Assembly (NCBI GenBank): GCA_965602945.1
Contig: CBFDBC010000111.1
Span: 1 to 11,815, forward strand
Source of the DNA: JAUXEH01 sp965602945
GTDB taxonomy: Bacteria > Acidobacteriota > Aminicenantia > Aminicenantales > Aminicenantaceae
Length of the DNA stretch: 11,815 bases
Reading direction: 5' to 3'
Below are positions 7,338 to 11,815 of this stretch, one piece after another. Every line of letters starts with the position of its first letter. The stretch's first letter is position 1. A program made the translations under genes and the position numbers. The notes below the pieces were generated by a model. That model saw nothing but the letters and a program-made list of their open reading frames with translations, was not told the origin of the DNA and did not search any database.

Positions 7338-8331
7338 ATGCCAAAAAACCTGAAAATCATCCTGCCGTTGGCCTTACTGCTGTTCCCTGTGCTGCGCTCC
7401 GGTCAGGAGTACCGGGATGGGGAAAAGGTCAAGGTCGCCATCGCCAGGAATCCCTTCGGCGCTTCGGAAAGCATCATCGCCGAGGGGATGATCGATAGGC
7501 TCGAGTCCCTCGGCTGCGATCCGGTGCCGATCAACGTTGAGCCGGACCGCCCTCATCAGCCGGCACCTGGCCGACCTGATCTCGGCCAATGGGAAGAACC
7601 AATACCTGGTCATCGGACTCCTGGGGAGCTGTGCGGACCTTCCGGGCATTCTGGGAGGATTACAGCACATGGGCCCGGGGCAGGAAGAAGCGGTCTATCA
7701 CCTGGCCGCGTATGTGCCACACAGGATCGCACTGGTCTACTTCGATGCGCACGCGGACATCAACACTCCGGAGACGACACTGAGCGGGATGTACGGAGGG
7801 ATGGACGTGTCCCTGTCCGCGGGCCTCTTCAATCCGAACAACCGGATCGCCGCCGGTCTGGACCCACCACTGCCTCCCAGCTATATCCTCCTGGGTGACG
7901 TAAGGGATACGGACCCTAGGGAGATGGAGCTCATAGACCGCCTGAAACTCGAGATTCTCTCCACGGACGACATCCGCAATCTCACACCCAACGTACGCGT
8001 GCAGATGGACAGGCTGAGCAGCCTGGCCGATCTCATCTACATCCACGTAGACATGGATGTGCTGGCACCGGAAGAGGTCCGGGGACACAACCTGACAGCC
8101 CCTGAGGGCCCCACCAGCCGGGAGCTCGCGGCCTGCATCGAATTGATGTTCACATATCCCAAGACCGCCGCCATCGGGATCGCTTCTACTCCTTACGGGC
8201 CACGGGATCCCGAACACATCTCACGCAGGGCGGCCATCCGCTTGATCGAGGGCGCGGTCAGGGGAGTCAAGAAAAGGGAGATGAACATTCCAGACAGAAG
8301 CCGATTACAAGACAGGCCGGCAATCAAGTAA
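7338..8331 (+). pseudogene. Exported arginase-superfamily paralogue, frame broken near 7550
   Basis: Second tandem ureohydrolase-fold gene. The N-terminal part (MPKNLK, hydrophobic signal, then QEYRDGEKVKVAI, aligning with QQYRGEDGKIRVVI of the upstream copy) is read from ATG 7338. From about 7537 the homology continues in the next frame: LISRHLADLIS, GLLGSCADLPG, then FDAHADINTP at about 7741-7770 and HVDMDVLAPEE at about 8044-8076. So, unlike its neighbour, it keeps the Asp-His-Asp and Asp-x-Asp metal ligands. The first ligand (His of GGDHS) is not obvious here, and the arginase guanidinium-binding Glu is also not seen (IASTP). Removing one C from CCC at 7550-7552 would restore a continuous 330-codon frame. 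As written, translation from 7338 runs in the wrong frame to 7898. This could be a true mutation, an assembly error or, less likely, programmed +1 frameshifting. The Shine-Dalgarno is weak. The substrate is unknown. Confidence 0.78.
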
Positions 8332-8333
8332 GA

Positions 8334-9782
8334 TTAGCGCAGCTTGTCCTTATAGTTGCTGTGCTGCCACATGCGGACCACGTTTCCTTCAGCATCCCTC
8401 TCGAACAGCACCTCTTCGCCCAGGGTCTTGTCGTCTCGTATGCGGCGGAAGGTGTCGGCCTCGATGTGTTTAAGCAGCGTGATGCCCTGCGCCGGGTTTT
8501 CCGAGGGAAGCCCCAGGACCGCCAGCTTACCGTACCAGGGAAATACGGCGGTCTCTCCCCACCAGGGCTGGGCATTGTAAGTCCCGGCATACGCCTCGGG
8601 ATCGACCGTTTCCGAAACAGACTCTTCCTTCTCACTCAGGGCCTTTTTCATTAAGGCTCGCATCCCCGTGGCATATTTGTTGGGGCTCACTCCCTGGGCA
8701 TTGATCATGGCGATAAAGGCCTGCTTTTTGTGCGGATCCATCCTCAACGTGCTGCGGTATCCCGGACAGGAGCCGCCGTGGCCGACAAACGTCCTGTCAT
8801 CGACCTCGTACACGGAAAATCCCAGCCCCCAGGCTGTGTCCCAATCCGGGTCCATCCAGTGGACACGCTGCATCTCACGCAGGGTGGAGGCCTTGAGGAT
8901 CTCTTCTCCGCCTTTCTCCAGCAGACGGAACTGCCAGGAAGCGAACCGGGCCAGGTCCTCGACCGTGGAGGAAAATCCCGCGGCCGGCGAGATGCCTTCG
9001 GCCTGAAAAAGCTTCAGCATATCCCGGCTGCCGTCCCGCTTGAGCGCGGAGTACCCCGTGGCCAGCCTGCCCCTCCACAGCGACTCCGGCATCTTCGGCC
9101 GGGTGTCGGACAACCGCAGGGGCTCCAGGATGTTGTCCCGGATGTAGGTGGGGAAAGGAATGCCTGACACCTCGGCTACGATCTCTCCTAGTAGGGTCAA
9201 TCCCAGGTTGCTGTACTGAAAATACGTCGACGGTGGGTAGAGCGCCTCCTGGCTGCCGAGCTTCGCCTTGATCTGTGCATGGGATGGGAAAGGAAAATCA
9301 GGGCCGGTCCAGTACGGATAGTCTGATTCCCGGGGCAGTCCGGACGAATGTGTGAGAAGAGCCCTGACGGTCACGGGGCCGTGGTCTTCCCAGGGCTGTT
9401 GCAGGTCGAACCAGGGCAGGAGGTCGGCCACACTGTCTTCGAGACGGAGCTTGCCGGCGTCCCGGAGCTGCATGATCGCGACGGAAGTGAACAGCTTGGA
9501 TATCGAACATATGCTGTAGATCGTGGAGGGATCCGCCGCGACGGCTTTTTCGAGGTCGGCTCTCCCGTATCCTTTGGACCACAGGATGCTCTGATCCTCA
9601 ACCACCGCCACAGAAATACCGGGCAGCCTGTCATAATCCCTCTGGGCCTCGAGCCAGGTATCGATGACACGGAAAGCGGGAGCCAGGTCGACATCTTTCT
9701 TTTCCTCGCCCGAATTGATGCCCGGAGTCGTGCAGAGCATCAGAAAAACTAAAAAACATCCTAAAATGGGTTTCCGGTCCAT
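8334..9782 (-). CDS. Secreted serine hydrolase, class C beta-lactamase/S12 fold
   Basis: A 482-residue penicillin-binding-protein-like hydrolase. The motifs are in the right order and spacing: S93-I-S-K96 (nucleophile and general base), Y190-S-N192, and H335-G-G337, which replaces KTG as in many esterases and D-aminopeptidases of this family. THSSGLP at about 144-150 is another family hallmark. Residues 1-24 form a signal peptide; Cys17 does not sit in a good lipobox. A C-terminal region of about 90 residues (from about 394) follows the catalytic domain and looks like the small beta-rich extension common in this family. ATG 9782 is chosen because AGGAGG precedes it; upstream in-frame codons to 9884 lack a ribosome site and would bury the signal. 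The substrate is open: esters, D-amino peptides or beta-lactams. HGG rather than KTG makes classical AmpC activity less likely. It converges tail to tail with the arginase-fold genes. Confidence 0.9.
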   Translation of the reverse strand: MDRKPILGCFLVFLMLCTTPGINSGEEKKDVDLAPAFRVIDTWLEAQRDYDRLPGISVAVVEDQSILWSKGYGRADLEKAVAADPSTIYSICSISKLFTSVAIMQLRDAGKLRLEDSVADLLPWFDLQQPWEDHGPVTVRALLTHSSGLPRESDYPYWTGPDFPFPSHAQIKAKLGSQEALYPPSTYFQYSNLGLTLLGEIVAEVSGIPFPTYIRDNILEPLRLSDTRPKMPESLWRGRLATGYSALKRDGSRDMLKLFQAEGISPAAGFSSTVEDLARFASWQFRLLEKGGEEILKASTLREMQRVHWMDPDWDTAWGLGFSVYEVDDRTFVGHGGSCPGYRSTLRMDPHKKQAFIAMINAQGVSPNKYATGMRALMKKALSEKEESVSETVDPEAYAGTYNAQPWWGETAVFPWYGKLAVLGLPSENPAQGITLLKHIEADTFRRIRDDKTLGEEVLFERDAEGNVVRMWQHSNYKDKLR

Positions 9783-9838
9783 GGGTGCCTCCTGCCGATC
9801 AGATACTGGGATGTGCGTCTTCCCCAGAGTGCAGCCCG

Positions 9839-9868
9839 AGCTTAGCACACGCAAAACTTCGGAGTCAA
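9839..9868 (-). promoter_or_regulatory. Weak candidate promoter of the serine hydrolase gene
   Basis: On the minus strand, TTGACT (plus 9863-9868) matches five of six -35 bases. The best -10, TAAGCT (9839-9844), 18 nt downstream, matches only three. It would leave a leader of about 50 nt before ATG 9782. The -35 is good; the -10 is not convincing. Confidence 0.25.
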
Positions 9869-9872
9869 ACGA

Positions 9873-9902
9873 TTGCACAGGCACATGGAATTGTCGTATG
9901 TT
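9873..9902 (+). promoter_or_regulatory. Weak candidate promoter of the AsmA-patatin pair
   Basis: TTGCAC (9873-9878) and TATGTT (9897-9902) are spaced 18 nt apart and match the sigma70 boxes at three and four of six bases. Transcription would begin about 20 nt before the TTG start at 9930, just upstream of the strong ribosome site. It adjoins the divergent candidate promoter of the serine hydrolase gene. Confidence 0.25.
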
Positions 9903-9916
9903 AAGGGGGATCTAGA

Positions 9917-9922
9917 AGGAGG
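9917..9922 (+). promoter_or_regulatory. Ribosome-binding site that fixes a TTG start
   Basis: AGGAGG, within AGAAGGAGGG (9914-9923), stands 7 nt before TTG 9930 and is the strongest ribosome site in this region. It argues against the upstream in-frame ATG at 9885, which would place this site inside the coding sequence and give an atypical N-terminus. Confidence 0.65.
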
Positions 9923-9929
9923 GACGACA

Positions 9930-11291
9930 TTGTCCATCAAAAGAAAACTGTTCAAGATCCTCGGGATATCCTCGGTCATCCTGATCGCGGTTGTCCTGGT
10001 AATCGCGATGATCCTGTGGCTGACGGTCGATGCGGATATGATCGAATCGGCATTGGAGAAACAGATCTCCCGCAATGTGGAGATCGGGGGGATCAAGGCC
10101 GGATTGTTCTCGGCCGTATCGGGATTCCATGTTGAGCAGCTCTCGATCTCGGACCTGCGCAGCCCTGAACAGATAGAATCGGGAGAAGGGATTCCCGACT
10201 CCGAGATCTTCATGCGCCTGGGCTCACTCAAGCTCAATTTTGAGTTCTGGCCTCTCCTGCGCAGGCAGCTCCGGGTTCGCAGTTTGCTCATCGACAAGCC
10301 AGAGATCCGACTGATCCGCTATCCCGACGGGACCCTGAACGTGTCGGACCTGATGACGGAAGGATCCGCGGAGCAGGAGATGGGAGCCGGGGATCTCCCA
10401 CTCTCCGTAAATGTGGGGCGCATTCGCGTCAACGACGGGATTCTAATGTTCGAGGACCAAACCAATGGCAGCCGATACCGGATTCATAGTTTCAACCTGG
10501 AGATCTATGATATCCGCATCGATCCCCGAAATCTGGAGGAGCACAATTCTCTCCAGATCCGGGGTGACCTTTTACTTGAATCCGTGTTCATTCCAGCTGG
10601 AGGCTTCGCTCAGAAGGTCGAAGCCGAATTCAGGGCAGAGGGAAGGATCCGGCCCTTCGATCCCAAGTCGGGGATTCCGTCCCCTCAGGTAAACATGAAG
10701 GTCGAGACACCCTCCGGCCTGATAAAGGGATCCAAGCTTTTTGCCAAGCTTCGTTCTTCCCCCTTGCTTGACAGATTCGGTATAACTCCCGGTTTCCTTC
10801 CGGATGACCTGGACTGGAAAGATGGCTCGATCCTTTTGTCTATGGCGGGGGATGTCGTGCGCCTGGAAGAGGGAAAATTTCGCCTCGAGGACTATGGACT
10901 GAATTACGGTGGAACATTCGATCTTAAAAGTGAGAGCGTAGATGCAGACCTGGAACTCCTTTTAGACCGGGATCTGAATGCGCCTGTGCGCCGTATGCTG
11001 GGCAGCCAGGCTGATGCAGCCATGCGTTCGGACATGAAAAGATATGTTTCGGGTGATGACATCGCCCAAACATTGATGAGAGCCATGCAGAACGACGAGC
11101 AGCAGATCCATCTGCTATTCCAGATTTCCGGTACGATGAACAAACCAAAGGCGGGGTTGAAGGGGCCCGCATCCGCAGCCTTGAGCGCTGCGGTGCAGGA
11201 CATGGTCATGGAGCGCGCTCAAGCCGCTGGTGAGCAGGCCCTCAAAGAGAAAGTGACCGATAAGCTCAAGGGCTTGATCAAGAAGAAATGA
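9930..11291 (+). CDS. AsmA-like (DUF748-type) membrane-anchored envelope protein
   Basis: A 453-residue protein starting at a TTG. Residues 2-9 are basic (SIKRKLFK), followed by one transmembrane segment at about 11-32. The rest is predicted periplasmic. Just after the membrane segment, ADMIESALEKQISRNVEIGG and the following GLFSAVSGFHVEQLSISD resemble the N-terminal AsmA/TamB repeat. PEIRLIRYPDGTLNVSDL (about 124-141) and the VNDGILMFED segment (about 167-176) are typical of this superfamily, whose larger members (TamB, YhdP, YdbH) form beta-rich grooves that carry phospholipid between the membranes. This protein is shorter than those bridges, so a subunit or assembly role is possible. The C-terminus (about 410-453) is Ala/Lys-rich and probably helical. 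Its stop overlaps the start of the patatin gene by 4 bp, implying coupled translation and a related job in envelope lipid handling. The superfamily call is good; the exact function is inferred. Confidence 0.78.
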   Translation: MSIKRKLFKILGISSVILIAVVLVIAMILWLTVDADMIESALEKQISRNVEIGGIKAGLFSAVSGFHVEQLSISDLRSPEQIESGEGIPDSEIFMRLGSLKLNFEFWPLLRRQLRVRSLLIDKPEIRLIRYPDGTLNVSDLMTEGSAEQEMGAGDLPLSVNVGRIRVNDGILMFEDQTNGSRYRIHSFNLEIYDIRIDPRNLEEHNSLQIRGDLLLESVFIPAGGFAQKVEAEFRAEGRIRPFDPKSGIPSPQVNMKVETPSGLIKGSKLFAKLRSSPLLDRFGITPGFLPDDLDWKDGSILLSMAGDVVRLEEGKFRLEDYGLNYGGTFDLKSESVDADLELLLDRDLNAPVRRMLGSQADAAMRSDMKRYVSGDDIAQTLMRAMQNDEQQIHLLFQISGTMNKPKAGLKGPASAALSAAVQDMVMERAQAAGEQALKEKVTDKLKGLIKKK

Positions 11292-11815
11292 GTGTGAAAA
11301 AGATCGGGCTTGCTTTAGGTGGGGGCGGCGCCCGCGGTATCTGCCATATCGCATTTCTCGAAGCGCTCGATGAAATGGGCATCGAAGTTTCGATGATCTC
11401 AGGAACGAGTATCGGCTCTTTGATAGGTGCTCTTTATGCTTCCGGATTGTCTGGAGCTGATATCCGTGAAATGCTCAACAATATCCGGTTTAAGGATATA
11501 GTCGAGATGGTGGACCTCAAGCTCTTCGGTACCACCAGTCTGTTCAAAGGCCAGGGCATGAAAGATTTTATGCAAAAGAACATGACCGTCCATACGTTCG
11601 AAGAACTGAAAATCCCCCTCAAGATCGTCGCGACTGATTTTTGGGCACAAAAACAGGTAATCCTGGAAAATGGAGACCTGGTTTCGGCCATCATGGCCAG
11701 CATTTGTATCCCTGCCGTCTTTGAGCCTGTTCTCCGTGACCAACATGTCCTGATTGACGGAGGTATCGCCAATAACGTGCCCTTTGACATCCTGAAAGAA
11801 TACAACCGTACCATC
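11288..11815 (+). CDS. Patatin-like phospholipase, 3' end missing
   Basis: The first 176 residues of a patatin-fold lipid acyl hydrolase, of the RssA/YchK-like bacterial type, cut by the window edge. The glycine-rich oxyanion-hole motif is LGGGGARG (10-17). The nucleophile elbow is G39-T-S41-I-G43 with Ser41 as catalytic serine, and D157-G-G159 supplies the Asp of the Ser-Asp dyad. All catalytic elements are present, so the enzyme should be active. No signal peptide is seen: residues 1-5 (MSVKK) lead straight into the first beta strand, so it is cytoplasmic or peripheral at the inner membrane. ATG 11288 overlaps the TGA of the AsmA-like gene in ATGA, and there is no separate promoter. Likely substrates are glycerophospholipids or other acyl esters. 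Codons here look less GC-rich than upstream genes by eye. Confidence 0.92.
   Translation, partial: MSVKKIGLALGGGGARGICHIAFLEALDEMGIEVSMISGTSIGSLIGALYASGLSGADIREMLNNIRFKDIVEMVDLKLFGTTSLFKGQGMKDFMQKNMTVHTFEELKIPLKIVATDFWAQKQVILENGDLVSAIMASICIPAVFEPVLRDQHVLIDGGIANNVPFDILKEYNRTI

Noticed and set aside
7561..7898. Continuation of the 7338 frame to the stop at 7898 as a real C-terminus
   Set aside because: The translation beyond about 7560 is Pro/Gly/Arg-rich and unlike the paralogue, while the neighbouring frame carries the conserved ureohydrolase motifs.
8334..9782. Serine hydrolase as an antibiotic-resistance AmpC beta-lactamase
   Set aside because: The third motif is HGG rather than KTG and a C-terminal extension is present. 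Both are typical of esterase and peptidase relatives, so resistance is not supported.
9885..9929. ATG 9885 as the start of the AsmA-like gene
   Set aside because: It has no ribosome site, adds 15 residues of unusual composition before the basic membrane-anchor start, and would put the strong AGGAGG inside the gene.

Overview
The window looks like a chromosome segment from a GC-rich, Gram-negative-type, probably uncultured heterotroph. The evidence is two lipoprotein signal peptides with lipobox cysteines, several Sec signal peptides, and an AsmA-like protein of the kind found in bacteria with an outer membrane. The mix of secreted M14 peptidase, sulfatase, GH95 glycosidase and beta-lactamase-fold hydrolase fits carbohydrate- and peptide-scavenging lineages such as Acidobacteriota/Aminicenantota-like, Planctomycetota-like or Bacteroidota-like bacteria. 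There is no marker gene, so this placement is only a guess. No tRNA, rRNA, CRISPR array, insertion sequence or phage gene was seen.

Layout. (1) 1-1279, + strand: the 3' part of an M14 zinc carboxypeptidase gene whose start lies outside the window. (2) 1284-2005, - strand: a small lipoprotein of unknown function, followed 8 nt downstream by a 30-codon ORF in another frame. A good sigma70-like promoter precedes the lipoprotein. (3) 2195-6162, + strand: a lipoprotein arylsulfatase (CSPTR formylglycine motif) and an exported GH95 alpha-L-fucosidase 50 nt apart, closed by a hairpin terminator. Together they form a two-gene desulfation/defucosylation cassette for a sulfated fucose-containing glycan; no SusC/SusD or transporter is visible. 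(4) 6275-8331, + strand: two tandem exported arginase-superfamily paralogues. The upstream copy is intact but has lost most metal ligands. The downstream copy keeps the DAHAD and HVDMD motifs but its reading frame is broken near 7550. (5) 8334-9782, - strand: a secreted serine hydrolase of the class C beta-lactamase/S12 fold, ending 2 nt from the end of the arginase pair. (6) 9930 to the right edge, + strand: an AsmA-like inner-membrane-anchored protein translationally coupled (ATGA overlap) to a patatin-like phospholipase that runs off the edge.

Most of the encoded proteins are predicted to work outside the cytoplasm: proteolysis, glycan desulfation and trimming, amide or amidine hydrolysis, and envelope lipid handling. 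The least ordinary parts are the tandem exported arginase-fold pair, with one degenerate active site and one broken frame, and the coupled AsmA-patatin pair. I found no clear evidence of a wholly new multi-gene system.
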